Shown: positions 16,621 through 26,045 of the stretch, in pieces
Layout: each line of letters opens with the position of its first letter
How positions within the stretch are numbered: the first letter of the stretch is position 1
Assembly (NCBI GenBank): GCA_022837595.1
Contig: JALHFX010000012.1
Location: forward strand, 1 to 64,000
Reading direction: 5' to 3'
DNA: 64,000 bases
Source: Propionibacterium sp.
Lineage (GTDB): Bacteria > Actinomycetota > Actinomycetes > Propionibacteriales > Propionibacteriaceae
Program-made: the position numbers and the translations under genes
Notes under the pieces: generated by a model
Told to the model about the DNA's origin: nothing
Databases searched by the model: none
Seen by the model: only the letters and a program-made list of their open reading frames with translations

Positions 16621-17952
16621 TCAGTGGCTCGGAGGGTTGATCCGTGGATCGGCCATCATCCGCTCGCCGAGCGAGTCATAGATCGGTACTGCGCCGATCA
16701 TGGTCGCGACCAACACGGCGCAGCCGGCCGCCACCAGCATAGGGAGCGAGAGCGCAGTTGCAGCTGTCATCTCCATCACTATCACGATGCCGGTCATCGG
16801 TGCCCGCACAGTCGCAGCGAAGAAAGCCCCCATGCCGACGATGGCTGTCGATATCGCCAGATCCGGGTGCGTTACCCACGGCGAAATCAATTGCGCGAAG
16901 AGCACACCCCACAGTGCGCCCACCAAGAGCAACGGTGCGAACAAGCCGCCCGGGACTTTCGACGCATAAGACAGTGGACCCGCCACGAACCTCACAGCAA
17001 GATAGGCGATCAGCATCGGAAGCGCGAAAGAATGTCCTGAGACGATCTGCTGCGAGAGCGCATCACCGCCGCCCCCGGAGAACGGATCGAACCATAGCGC
17101 GAGCCCGATGAGCCCGCCGATGAAGGCCGCCTTGGCTTCGTTCGGAATCTTCTTCAGTGAAGAAGAACGATCATACAAACTGAGAATCAGACGGTTGTAA
17201 ACAACGCCGAGGAAACCGGTGATGAGACCGAAAACGATGAAGACCGGCAGGTACTGAACGCCGGGAGCGTTGAGCGTCCGCACTGCGAAGTCGGGTTCAT
17301 CGCCGATGATTAGACGCGCGCAGCCGACTGCGACGGCGACTGCAACCATCGTGGGTAGAACCGTCCGCACTTTGAACGACTTGGTGACTTCTTCGAAGAC
17401 GAACAACGCACCGCCGATAGGTGCATTGAATGCGACCGCGAGCCCGGCGCCGGCCAGAGAGGTCTGAAGAGTCGCGATGTCTGCAGAGTCCCGCTTGGCA
17501 CGACGTGCTGCCGCTGCACCGAAGGCTGCTCCCATTTGTACGGTAGGTCCCTCGCGACCAAGAACGAGTCCAGCGCCCAGGGCGAGCAAACCGCCGAAGA
17601 ACTTCACCGGTAACAGAAGGAACGGGGCAGCAGGCAGTGCTCCCCTATCGACTGCTTCGACATGTTGTACTCCGCTGCCGGAGGCAATCGGCATATTACG
17701 CACCAGCAGTGAGGCGACCGCCGCCAGTATCGCCACCGTTACGACAGGGATGACCCAGCCCACCCAACCGAGCCCATGCGACCAGATCAGGACGGTGTGG
17801 CGGATATCGGCTGCGCGATCCAGGCCCCATCGAAAGGCACCGCCAACGAAGCCGATTCCCGCACCTGCAACCACCGCGAGCGCGCACAGTATGAGAAGGC
17901 TTTTACCGGGGGTCTCGTCTTCTGGACGATCGAGCCCCGTCGCGTTAGACAA
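16621..17952 (-). CDS. ClC-family chloride channel/transporter
   Basis: 443 residues with the ClC fold. The anion-site motifs are present: GSGVQHVEAV (GSGIP-type, with central Ser), GREGPTVQMGA with the gating Glu, and a C-terminal YDSLGER region with the pore Tyr. FVFEEVTKSFK has the internal Glu that marks proton-coupled exchangers rather than passive channels. No CBS domains. It exchanges chloride for protons, usually in acid resistance or volume control. The TTG start at 17952 has GGAG 8 nt upstream. Convergent with the BCCT gene, which may reflect a shared osmotic role, though the genes are not co-transcribed. Confidence 0.88.
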   Translation of the reverse strand: MSNATGLDRPEDETPGKSLLILCALAVVAGAGIGFVGGAFRWGLDRAADIRHTVLIWSHGLGWVGWVIPVVTVAILAAVASLLVRNMPIASGSGVQHVEAVDRGALPAAPFLLLPVKFFGGLLALGAGLVLGREGPTVQMGAAFGAAAARRAKRDSADIATLQTSLAGAGLAVAFNAPIGGALFVFEEVTKSFKVRTVLPTMVAVAVAVGCARLIIGDEPDFAVRTLNAPGVQYLPVFIVFGLITGFLGVVYNRLILSLYDRSSSLKKIPNEAKAAFIGGLIGLALWFDPFSGGGGDALSQQIVSGHSFALPMLIAYLAVRFVAGPLSYASKVPGGLFAPLLLVGALWGVLFAQLISPWVTHPDLAISTAIVGMGAFFAATVRAPMTGIVIVMEMTAATALSLPMLVAAGCAVLVATMIGAVPIYDSLGERMMADPRINPPSH

Positions 17953-18454
17953 GGTCTGCTCCTTCGATGAGCTTCACTGTGCCCCCTCGAACAGACAGAT
18001 GCTGGAGTCCTCCCCACGCTCGGAAAGCCTCGGCAACTGCCATATCCGCTCCCTGGGCGTGCGGTTGTATCCGGTCTGTCGTGCGACCTCCAAGCGGCCG
18101 TTAAGAGACGAGAGGATCCTAGCAGACACGGTCCGTGTTGCGCTGCTCCGCCGGTATGGAGCGTAGCTGCAGGCGAGTAGCCGCCGACGAGTGGAGCTAG
18201 TGCGAGCAAGCTGCAGCAAGTGTCCACTCTCGTAATCGGCTGGGTGAAACCACAGGTCGAGGGTTGGCAACCATCGACAAGATACTCCTGGTATCCTCAT
18301 TCCGTCAGGGTACAGATGCCCCATAAGCTGTGGGTTTTGGGACTGGTCGTTTTGTCTGCGTCCCCAATGCATAGAGGATGACCGACGCTGGGCTGCTGGT
18401 TGCCTTGCCAAACTGTGCGCGGCACGCACGAGGAATCACCGACGAGGAGAAGTG
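17953..18454. other. 500-bp intergenic region between clcA and the Pip operon
   Basis: No credible gene, tRNA or riboswitch was found on either strand. The region holds the start-side sequences of both divergent units. Small palindromes are present: ACACGG-T-CCGTGT at 18126-18138, GATAC-N5-GTATC at 18281-18295, and a TTGGGAC/GTCCCCAA pair at about 18336-18366. The ribosome site of the first Pip gene (GAGGAG) closes it. Its length is unusual for this compact genome and suggests regulation of the Pip pair. Confidence 0.5.
18126..18138. promoter_or_regulatory. 13-bp palindrome, possible operator
   Basis: ACACGG and CCGTGT flank one central base. It is the tightest palindrome in the clcA/Pip divergent region and has the form of a small repressor site. 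No regulator gene is adjacent. Confidence 0.25.
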
Positions 18455-21064
18455 ATGCGCAACATCTTCGAGGTATTCCTCCGCGATGCGAAGCGTCTGC
18501 TGCGTGTTCCGATCGCGGTAGTTATTCTCGCTGGCTTGATCATCCTGCCGTGCCTTTACGCTTGGCTCAACATCATCGCCTTCTGGGATCCATATTCGGA
18601 TACGAAGGAAATCAAGATCGCTGTCGTCAATCTGGACGAAGGTGCCTCGAACAGCTTGGCCGGTGACATCAACGTCGGTGATCAGGTCGTGGACCAACTG
18701 AGGGACAACCACGATATCGGATGGCAATTCGTCGACCAGGATGAAGCGATGTCCGCGGTCAAATCTGGGCATATGTATGCCGCAATCGTGATCCCCAAGG
18801 ATTTCAGCAAAAATCTACTCACGATCGTGACGCCCGATTTCGTGCAACCGGAACTTGACTACTACGTCAATGAAAAGGCCAATGCGATCGCGCCGAAGAT
18901 CACCGATACGGCGGCCGCCACGGTCGATACTCAGGTCAACTCGACTTTCGTTTCTACGGTCGCTCAGACGATGGCCCAAGAACTCGAAAAGGTCGGAGTG
19001 GATACCGGGGATCGGTTGCTCAATGTGCAGAGCCACGCCGTAGCCACCCTCGATGAAGCTGTCGCCGACGTGCAATCTGCGCGCGTTGGACTCAGCGATA
19101 TCGAAGTGAGCCTGGGCGACGCGCAGGTGGGGCTTGGCGCCACGAGGAGCGCTCTTCGTAACACCGACAACGCCATTGTCGATGCGCAAAGTGCAATTGC
19201 GCAGACGCAGGCGCTGGTGACAGAGGTGCAGCAGGATCTTGTCACTCTCACCGATGCGGTGACGAATGCATATGTCTCGGCGGCTGGACGGCTGTCCGAG
19301 ATCTCATCGCAGGTGAACGGCATGATCGCCGAGGTTTCTGCGGCAGCTTCGCAGGCGAACGTCGAGGTCGGCGGCGCGTTGAATGATGTGACTGCGGTAG
19401 TCGAGGCTAATGGCAGGGTGATCGAAAGACTCAAAGAACTGCAAAGCGGTCTCGACCCCTCGATTCCTGGCTACAACGAAATACAGACGGCCATCCAACG
19501 ACTCGAAACCCAAAACGCCGCAGACCAAGAGTTGCTGGCGAACCTGACCGCGCTCAACAACGACACTGAAGATGTGATCTCGGCGATCCAATCGTCGGCC
19601 GATGCCATTAATGCCGCTATTCGTGACAGCGCGGATTCAGCGAGTGCGGTCCGTGACGTCCTGTCCAGCACCCTGCCAGACATCAATAGCGCAATGTCGG
19701 CGATGTCGGCCAGTGCCGGGGCATTCTCGTCCGCCCTCGACTCGCAGCGGCGCGTGGTCGCCGAGTCGATCAACCTGCTCACCGCACTCGAAGGTCAGCT
19801 TGGCGACACGGTCACCGCGCTGGTGACGCTCGACGGTAACCTCGCGGACGTTGAGCGTGATCTCGAGAACGTGCGCACTGATGTGGCTGCGCTGAGCAAT
19901 GCTGATATCTGGAACAAGGTGCACGCCCTGACCGGGCTGAATCCGGATCAGATCGCGAAGTTCATGGCATCGCCGGTTCAGGTGAACGAGCATGATGTCT
20001 TCCCGGTGCCCACCTATGGGTCTGCGATGGCCCCGCTGTTCACGAACTTGTCGCTGTGGATCGGTGCTTTCGTCCTGGTCGTGCTCATCAAACAAGAGGT
20101 CGATACCGAGGGCATCGAGGGCCTCACCGTTCGTCAGGCCTACCTCGGACGTTGGCTGCTGCTCGCGGTGCTCAATGTGCTGCAAGCACTTCTGGTCAGC
20201 ATCGGCAATATCGTCATCGGCGTCCAGATGGCCAATGCTGCGGCGTTCGTGGCCACGAGCGTATTCGTCGGATTCGTCTATCTCGCGATCATTTATGCGC
20301 TGGCGGTTTCGTTCGGGTATATCGGCAAGGGCATCATCATCCTCTTCGTGATCATGCAGATCCCTGGAGCCTCCGGCATCTATCCGATCCAGATGATGCC
20401 AGAGTTCTTCCAGAGACTATTCCCGTTCTTCCCATTCACGCATGGAATCGATGCGATGCGGGAGACAATCGGTGGCTTCTATGACGGCTACTATCTGCGG
20501 GCCTTGGCGATTCTGGCTGTCTTTGCGGTGCTCTCCTTCTTCTTGGGGATCTTCGTCAGACAACGCATCGGCAGTCTGTCCAGGCTCTTCAACCGCAATC
20601 TGGATGAAACAGAGCTCTACGTTGCCGAAGATGTGCAGATCCTCGGTTCGCGCCGCAGGCTGCACCAGATGGTCCAGGCGCTCACCAACAGAGAGCAATT
20701 CCAGGAAGAGACCCTCGAGCGCAGGCGGCGGTTCGAACGCAGCCATCTCTCGCTTCGCCGTCTGGCCCTGCTGCTCGGTGTCTTGGCATCGGTGATCCTT
20801 CTGGGCTTCTCGTGGCTCTTCCCTGATACCAAGGCGACGGTGTTGGGCCTGTGGGGTGTGCTGTGTTTGTTGGTCATCGGAACCTTGGTAACGCTCGAGT
20901 ACCTCAAGCAGAACATCGGCTTTGCCACGGAAGTCGGCGAAATGCCTGATCTTGACTTGCAGAATGCTCTCAGACATGAAGAGGCAGCATCTCATTCGGC
21001 CGCTGTTCTTGATGACCTCGAGGCGAATCGGCGTGACGAAAGAGAGCAGGGGCAAGACGCATGA
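18455..21064 (+). CDS. YhgE/Pip-domain membrane protein, first of a tandem pair
   Basis: About 869 residues. One N-terminal helix (about 15-40) leads into a long extracellular region with Pip N-terminal sequence (KIAVVNLDEGASNSLAGD) and alanine- and serine-rich coiled-coil stretches to about 530. The C-terminal Pip domain has five to six helices from LWIGAFVLVVLIKQEV onward, then an extra helical pair at about 770-835 and a charged tail. Related proteins are the lactococcal phage receptor Pip and EsaA of type VII secretion; actinobacterial functions are mostly unknown. Start ATG 18455 has GAGGAG 5 nt upstream. The stop overlaps the next gene by 4 nt. Confidence 0.85.
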   Translation: MRNIFEVFLRDAKRLLRVPIAVVILAGLIILPCLYAWLNIIAFWDPYSDTKEIKIAVVNLDEGASNSLAGDINVGDQVVDQLRDNHDIGWQFVDQDEAMSAVKSGHMYAAIVIPKDFSKNLLTIVTPDFVQPELDYYVNEKANAIAPKITDTAAATVDTQVNSTFVSTVAQTMAQELEKVGVDTGDRLLNVQSHAVATLDEAVADVQSARVGLSDIEVSLGDAQVGLGATRSALRNTDNAIVDAQSAIAQTQALVTEVQQDLVTLTDAVTNAYVSAAGRLSEISSQVNGMIAEVSAAASQANVEVGGALNDVTAVVEANGRVIERLKELQSGLDPSIPGYNEIQTAIQRLETQNAADQELLANLTALNNDTEDVISAIQSSADAINAAIRDSADSASAVRDVLSSTLPDINSAMSAMSASAGAFSSALDSQRRVVAESINLLTALEGQLGDTVTALVTLDGNLADVERDLENVRTDVAALSNADIWNKVHALTGLNPDQIAKFMASPVQVNEHDVFPVPTYGSAMAPLFTNLSLWIGAFVLVVLIKQEVDTEGIEGLTVRQAYLGRWLLLAVLNVLQALLVSIGNIVIGVQMANAAAFVATSVFVGFVYLAIIYALAVSFGYIGKGIIILFVIMQIPGASGIYPIQMMPEFFQRLFPFFPFTHGIDAMRETIGGFYDGYYLRALAILAVFAVLSFFLGIFVRQRIGSLSRLFNRNLDETELYVAEDVQILGSRRRLHQMVQALTNREQFQEETLERRRRFERSHLSLRRLALLLGVLASVILLGFSWLFPDTKATVLGLWGVLCLLVIGTLVTLEYLKQNIGFATEVGEMPDLDLQNALRHEEAASHSAAVLDDLEANRRDEREQGQDA

Positions 21065-23262
21065 AGAAGATCGTCCAGCTGTTTCGTCATGACTTGCAGC
21101 GGGCCACCCGCAATGTGATCTCGGTCATCGTTTTGTTCGGCGTCGCGATCATTCCCTCGTTTTTCGCCTGGTTCAATGTGATCGCCAGTTTGGACCCGTT
21201 CGGCAATGTGAAGAATTTGAAGGTCGCGGTTGCGAGCGCCGATGAGGGTTTCAAGAGTGATCTGTTTCCGTTGCCTGTGAATATCGGCGCACAAGTGATC
21301 TCGACTCTGCGGGCGAATAGTGATCTGGACTGGATTTTCACCACACCGGATGATGCTGTCGAGGGGACGAAGTCCGAAGCGTATTACGCAGCAATCGTGC
21401 TGCCGAAGGACTTCAGCCGCGAGATGATGACCTTCCTCGCCCCTGGCGCGAAACCGGTCGAGATCGATTACTACACCAATGAGAAGGCGAACGCGCTATC
21501 CCCGAAGATCACCGGGGAAGCCGCCAGCGAGGTCTCCACGCAGATTAACCAGAGCTTCACCAAGACACTGAGTGAAGTCGGATTGAGTTTGATCTCCTCG
21601 CTCGCGACTCACTTGGATGAGGCGGATTCCGAGGCCGCGTTGGTGCGGATCGAATCCAGCATCAACCAGGTGGCGACTCAGCTCCGTGCAGGAGCGAACA
21701 CCGCCGACATGTTTGCCACCCTGGTGGGCTCCACAGAGCCAATCGTGACCAGCACGTCCTCACTGATCAATTCCGCGCGTGATGCAGTTCACGACACTGC
21801 CGGCGCGATCAATGGGGGCGCTGCTGCCGCGCAGAACCTGAAGTCCACCTTGGACTCGGCCACGGCATCGCTTGCGGCCGCATTCTCCTCGAGCGCCGGC
21901 AGCTACCGAGAACTGGCCGACCGGGTCGACGATTTGTACGACTCGTTGGGCAACCAGGTGGATTCGGCGTCATCGGTTCTCGACGGTCTCGTCGGAGAAG
22001 TCGATACTCATATCCGTTATTACAAGCAACTGCGTGCGGGTCTCGAAGACGCGCTGGAAGAAGCAGAAGGTATCTCTGATCCGATTCTGCGCCAGGCAGT
22101 GATGGACGGGTTGAAGACGGTCATCGCCAGCGTCGACACCGTCATCGAGCGTCAGGAGGCGCTCCGGGATCGCCTTGAGCGGGCGTCATCGGTTCTCTCG
22201 GAGGCTGCCAGCGATAGCCAGGCCGTCCGAGATGAGATCATCGCGCTGGTCAATGCTGCCAGAGACGCGATTGAGAGTGCGGAGACCAGCTATAACACCA
22301 GCCTGCGGCCGAAGCTCGACCAGCTTGCGGCCACGCTGTCGTCAGTCCACGGCAGCATCACGCTGATCGGCAATGATCTTTCCACCGTCGCGTCATCGCT
22401 GGTTGATGGTTCCGGATCACTGATCGGGGCGCTCGATCACGCACAACAGACGGTGAGTGAAGTCGCCAGGGCCCTTGAGCAAACTGCCACCCACTTCGAT
22501 GAGCTCGCTACCGCGTTGCAGAAGGCGACCGAGTCAGGCGATCTGGGTGCGTTGACCCAGATCATCGGTTCGAATCCCGATATTCTTGCCGGGGAATTGA
22601 CGGCTCCGGTCGGGCTCAAGACGATACCGGTTTTCGAGGTCGACAGCTTCGGCGCGCAGATGGCCCCGTTCTACTCGGTGCTCGGGCTATGGGTTGGGGC
22701 GCTGCTACTGTCGGTTCTGATCCGCGTTGACGGGATCAAAGAGCCTCATCCGCTGAACCGGGCTCAGGAATACCTCGGACGTTATGGAATCTTCTTCCTG
22801 CTCGGCTTCTTGCAGAGCTCGCTGGTTTATCTCGGGTTGATCGGATTCGTCGGGATACGTCCGGTGCATCCCTTCTTGCTCATCCTTGCCGGTTGGTTGA
22901 TGTCATTCGTGTTCACGATGATCACGTACACCATGGTCGTCTCGTTCGGTGAGGCCGGCAAGGCGATTTCGGTCTTCTTGCTCGTGGTGCAGATCTCGGG
23001 CGGCGGCGGAGCCTATCCCCTAGCGGTACTGCCGCAGTGGTTCCAGAATATGAGCCCATTCCTGCCCGTGACACATGCCACGAACGCGGTGCGGGCAGCG
23101 ATCGCAGGCATTTACGAGGGCGATTACTGGCGTTCTCTCACGTTCTTGGCGTTGTTCTTGGTGCCGACGTTGTTGCTCGGTCTGGTCTTGCGGCTGCCGT
23201 TCGTCAAGCTCAACGAAAAGATGGCCGAGGGGCTCGGTTCGACGAAGCTGTTCTTGCTCTGA
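21061..23262 (+). CDS. YhgE/Pip-domain membrane protein, second of a tandem pair
   Basis: 733 residues with the same plan as its neighbour but without the extra C-terminal helical pair. An N-terminal helix (SVIVLFGVAIIPSFFAWFNV) is followed by KVAVASADEGFKSDLFPLP, a long coiled-coil ectodomain to about 520, and a C-terminal block of about six helices beginning VLGLWVGALLLSVLI. The two paralogues share an overlap (ATGA) and are almost certainly co-translated. A heteromeric envelope complex is plausible. No WXG100 (Esx) gene, FtsK/EccC ATPase or TetR regulator lies within the window beside them, which argues against a complete type VII secretion locus here. Confidence 0.85.
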   Translation: MKKIVQLFRHDLQRATRNVISVIVLFGVAIIPSFFAWFNVIASLDPFGNVKNLKVAVASADEGFKSDLFPLPVNIGAQVISTLRANSDLDWIFTTPDDAVEGTKSEAYYAAIVLPKDFSREMMTFLAPGAKPVEIDYYTNEKANALSPKITGEAASEVSTQINQSFTKTLSEVGLSLISSLATHLDEADSEAALVRIESSINQVATQLRAGANTADMFATLVGSTEPIVTSTSSLINSARDAVHDTAGAINGGAAAAQNLKSTLDSATASLAAAFSSSAGSYRELADRVDDLYDSLGNQVDSASSVLDGLVGEVDTHIRYYKQLRAGLEDALEEAEGISDPILRQAVMDGLKTVIASVDTVIERQEALRDRLERASSVLSEAASDSQAVRDEIIALVNAARDAIESAETSYNTSLRPKLDQLAATLSSVHGSITLIGNDLSTVASSLVDGSGSLIGALDHAQQTVSEVARALEQTATHFDELATALQKATESGDLGALTQIIGSNPDILAGELTAPVGLKTIPVFEVDSFGAQMAPFYSVLGLWVGALLLSVLIRVDGIKEPHPLNRAQEYLGRYGIFFLLGFLQSSLVYLGLIGFVGIRPVHPFLLILAGWLMSFVFTMITYTMVVSFGEAGKAISVFLLVVQISGGGGAYPLAVLPQWFQNMSPFLPVTHATNAVRAAIAGIYEGDYWRSLTFLALFLVPTLLLGLVLRLPFVKLNEKMAEGLGSTKLFLL

Positions 23263-23272
23263 CCCGTGCTGG

Positions 23273-23296
23273 GACCCCAGCTTGCTGGGAGGGGTC
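23273..23296 (+). terminator. Hairpin after the Pip operon
   Basis: GACCCCAG and CTGGG...GGGGTC fold into a GC-rich stem with a 4-nt loop and a 4-nt bulge, 10 nt after the stop of the second Pip gene. Only a weak T-rich tail (TCTTGCAATC) follows, so it is a plausible but imperfect terminator. Confidence 0.4.
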
Positions 23297-23369
23297 TTGC
23301 AATCTAGGTGATCGTGCTGCTCCCTCGGCTATGTTGTCGGATGCGTGATCCGAGAGAGGGAGAGTGGCG

Positions 23370-23612
23370 ATGGGAAAGATCCAGCATCTGTTGACCGGGG
23401 ATGACCGCGACCCGCGTATCGAGCTTGGCGAGATCTTCGGGGTGAGTGTTCCGACGCACGGCGGCGTGCAGCCGGAGGCGCTCGCCTGGGCTCGGACGAT
23501 CGTGGACCCGGCCAGCGTGAGCATGGTCGAGGCGATCCGGCAGCTCCGCCAGGCGCAGCCGAAGCTCGGACTCAAGTCCGCGACCTATCTCGCTAATCGT
23601 CTCTACGCGTAG
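23370..23612 (+). CDS. Small hypothetical protein (80 aa)
   Basis: I do not recognise this protein. It encodes about 80 residues starting MGKIQHLLTGDDRDPRIELGE, without membrane helices, cysteines or a signal peptide; the second half looks helical (SMVEAIRQLRQAQPKLG). A GGGAG ribosome site lies about 8 nt before the ATG at 23370; the GTG at 23364 would be too close to it. The good ribosome site and protein-like composition support expression. It stands alone between the Pip operon and tRNA-Pro. Confidence 0.65.
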   Translation: MGKIQHLLTGDDRDPRIELGEIFGVSVPTHGGVQPEALAWARTIVDPASVSMVEAIRQLRQAQPKLGLKSATYLANRLYA

Positions 23613-23735
23613 GTCGGTAATGGCGTCGCGGCGATTCGAAGACCAATTGAGCGTCGTATTGCGCTGATGTGAATCACGTGCCAGGACCAGATCTTCGCAT
23701 TGATCAGATACTCCGGCTCCGAGCGTCTCCCCTTG

Positions 23736-23809
<74 letters not shown>

Positions 23810-23931
23810 CTGGGCCAGATGATCGAGAACCATGACTGACCCGGGAAGAAACACTACCCGAATTTGCCTACGAGCGCGAACTCTCGCGCGTCAGTAGTCA
23901 TCAAAGCCAGTACGCGCGCAGACACACATCC

Positions 23932-23960
23932 TTGCATGACCTACTAGGCGGTATTACAAT
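23932..23960 (+). promoter_or_regulatory. Sigma-70-type promoter of the padR operon
   Basis: TTGCAT (23932-23937), a 17-nt spacer and TACAAT (23955-23960) form the clearest promoter in the window. The -10 ends 6 nt before the ATG at 23967, so the transcript should be leaderless. Confidence 0.65.
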
Positions 23961-23966
23961 GTAGGC

Positions 23967-24299
23967 ATGGAAGACATCCCGACACAGCTCCGCAAGGGAG
24001 CGCTTGAGCTGGCTGTGCTGGCTTTGCTCGCTCAAGAGCCGCGATATGGAGTCGAGATCGTCGACGAGCTTGCTCGCCGTCCCGGCTTGGAGACCAGTGC
24101 CGGAACTATCTATCCCCTGCTCACGCGACTGAAGAACTCTGGGCTGGTCACCACGACCTGGCGAGAGTCGCCTGTCGGCCCGCCCCGCAAGTACTACACG
24201 CTCAGCGCCTCCGGGGTCTGGCACTTCAAGACCCAGCGTGACGCCTGGCTTCGCCTGTCGACCGCGTTGATCACTCTGTTCAAGGAGATCCAATCATGA
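23967..24299 (+). CDS. PadR-family transcriptional regulator
   Basis: 110 residues. The PadR winged helix covers about 8-90, with the family hallmarks QLRKGALELAVLALLAQEPRYGVEIVDEL and GTIYPLLTRLKNSGLV, then RKYYTLSASG in the wing. PadR proteins are dimeric repressors, often controlling a neighbouring membrane or efflux gene and responding to membrane stress or phenolics. The gene starts at the predicted 5' end of its mRNA and has no ribosome site. The TGA overlaps the ATG of the following HAAS-type gene by 4 nt, the usual partner arrangement, and autoregulation is likely. Confidence 0.9.
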   Translation: MEDIPTQLRKGALELAVLALLAQEPRYGVEIVDELARRPGLETSAGTIYPLLTRLKNSGLVTTTWRESPVGPPRKYYTLSASGVWHFKTQRDAWLRLSTALITLFKEIQS

Positions 24300-25111
24300 A
24301 CGACTCCCCCATCGACGACTACGTCAATCAGGTCGATAAGCATCTGAAGCTGCGTGGGAAGGCCCGCAAGCAAGCTCTCGACGACCTGCGCGATGCCCTG
24401 AACGAGGCCGTGCAAGCCATCGACGAAGCGATCGCGTTGACTGGATCCCCGCAGGACTATGCGGCCGCTCTGGACGAACAGTTTGCCACCGATCGGCCCC
24501 GTTTCAAGACGATCTTGGGTATGCCCAATTCCTTCACACGAGGTATCGGGCAACGAATCGCAGGCACCTTCGATCCGTCCAATCCCGCTTTGATCATCCC
24601 CCGAGTATTCGGATTGGGTTGGACGATCAATACCGGAGCCGTCGCTGTTCGGCTGGGCCTATTGAACCCCGACGACGTCGACGACGAGATTCTCGCAGAT
24701 GCAGGCGAACACCTCGCCGGCTCCCAGCTGGCAGCAGCGATCCCGATCATCGCAGCAGCCCTCGCGACAGCCCAGTTCGGACGCCGCCGCCGTGAAACCG
24801 AACAGGTCACCGGAAAGAGCCAAAAGGCCAATCTGATCGCTGCGGTCGGACTCACGGCCGCGTGCGCGGTCTTGCTTGCCGCGTCCGCTGACCGCGAGAT
24901 CCCAGCAGCTCAGCGGGTCGCGATGCCTTCGGCCGCGGCGGCTCTCGGCACGGTTGTGGCCGGTGCCAGCCTCCAGAGCGCTGTAGATCCGAAGGGACAT
25001 ACCTTCGTGTTTCCCGCTATAGCACTCATGCTGCCGGTGAACCTTCTGCTCAGCTATCTGCCGATCCGAGCGGCGCTGAATCGTAGCCGCCCGTCCGCAG
25101 GTAAGAGCTGA
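24296..25111 (+). CDS. HAAS-domain (DUF1700-like) membrane protein
   Basis: 271 residues. The N-terminal 60 residues have the HAAS pattern (IDDYVNQVDKHLKLRGKARKQALDDLRDALNEA), an amphipathic helical domain commonly paired with PadR regulators. About four to five membrane helices follow (around 90-265), separated by a charged loop near 165-180 (GRRRRETEQ). The biochemical role is unknown; co-regulation with PadR in envelope stress is the usual inference. Translationally coupled to padR. Convergent with murI, with only 21 nt between the stop codons. Confidence 0.75.
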   Translation: MNDSPIDDYVNQVDKHLKLRGKARKQALDDLRDALNEAVQAIDEAIALTGSPQDYAAALDEQFATDRPRFKTILGMPNSFTRGIGQRIAGTFDPSNPALIIPRVFGLGWTINTGAVAVRLGLLNPDDVDDEILADAGEHLAGSQLAAAIPIIAAALATAQFGRRRRETEQVTGKSQKANLIAAVGLTAACAVLLAASADREIPAAQRVAMPSAAAALGTVVAGASLQSAVDPKGHTFVFPAIALMLPVNLLLSYLPIRAALNRSRPSAGKS

Positions 25112-25132
25112 GCACGACGAAGGCCTACGACA

Positions 25133-25966
25133 TTACCGTGGGGCGCTGAAATCGATCTGGTTCAGCGTCCAATCACGGGTGATACCCAACTCGGAGATGA
25201 CGGTGTCATAGACCGGCTTATCGCCGCTCGTATTGATCTCCAGAGTTCCGACCGCACTGTGCTGGCCATGGTAAAGCAGACCGGCATCACTCAGTTGGAC
25301 GCGGACAGCACGCGCCTGGGATTGCGCCGGATTGAGGAAGGCGACGTGCGGAGCTTTGCTCTTGAAGATCCCCTCCACAATCGGGTAGTGCGTGCAGCCG
25401 AGCACGATATCCTTCACATCCGGGTGAGCGCTCATGAGATTGGTAACGTGCTTGCCAACTTCGGCGTCGATTGCCGGGCTGTGCAGATCGCCCTGTTCGA
25501 TAAGGGCGGCGAGCTTCTCACTCGGTTCCCCGAAGACCTCGATCTTAGGATCGAGTTCATTGATGAGTTTGCCATAGCACCCGGACGCAATAGTGAACGC
25601 TGTAGCGATGACACCGACACGGGTGTACCTGAGCGACACGATGTCCTCGGCGGCGGCCCGGACGATTGACAGCACGGGGAACCCGTACTCATCTTGATAG
25701 CCCGCTAACCCTGGTGTGTCGAATGTCGAAGAGATCGTGTTACATGCAACCGCAACCATCTTCACATCGCGTTCGGCCAGGTAGGCCAGCATCTTCTTGG
25801 TCAGCTCAACGATCTCCTCGCCCGAACGATTGCCGTAAGGCGCATTGTGATTGTCGCCGCAGTAGATAATGCTTTCCCCCGGCAGAAGAGTTGATAGTTG
25901 AGCAAGAGTAGTCAGTCCACCGACTCCTGAATCGATTACCCCGATCGGGGATTTCTGATCAGCCAT
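25133..25966 (-). CDS. murI: Glutamate racemase
   Basis: 277 residues. IGVIDSGVGGLTTL near the N-terminus carries the acidic catalytic helper, ACNTIS gives catalytic Cys75 and GCTHYP gives Cys191. The enzyme converts L- to D-glutamate for peptidoglycan stem peptides in the cytoplasm. GGAGG lies 5 nt before the ATG at 25966, which decides the start over an ATG 15 codons upstream. It follows der on the same strand with a gap of about 80 nt holding AT-rich sequence, so a separate promoter is possible. Confidence 0.95.
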   Translation of the reverse strand: MADQKSPIGVIDSGVGGLTTLAQLSTLLPGESIIYCGDNHNAPYGNRSGEEIVELTKKMLAYLAERDVKMVAVACNTISSTFDTPGLAGYQDEYGFPVLSIVRAAAEDIVSLRYTRVGVIATAFTIASGCYGKLINELDPKIEVFGEPSEKLAALIEQGDLHSPAIDAEVGKHVTNLMSAHPDVKDIVLGCTHYPIVEGIFKSKAPHVAFLNPAQSQARAVRVQLSDAGLLYHGQHSAVGTLEINTSGDKPVYDTVISELGITRDWTLNQIDFSAPR

Positions 25967-26045
25967 TGAAGCCTCCCGCATCCTGTAGCACGCGACGTGA
26001 TTTAGGGACAAGATTACGATACGGCTGTATGTCTAGCGACCAGCG

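Noticed and set aside
16477..17040. Plus-strand frame starting within the 51-bp palindrome
   Set aside because: It is antisense to clcA for most of its length and has no recognisable protein features.
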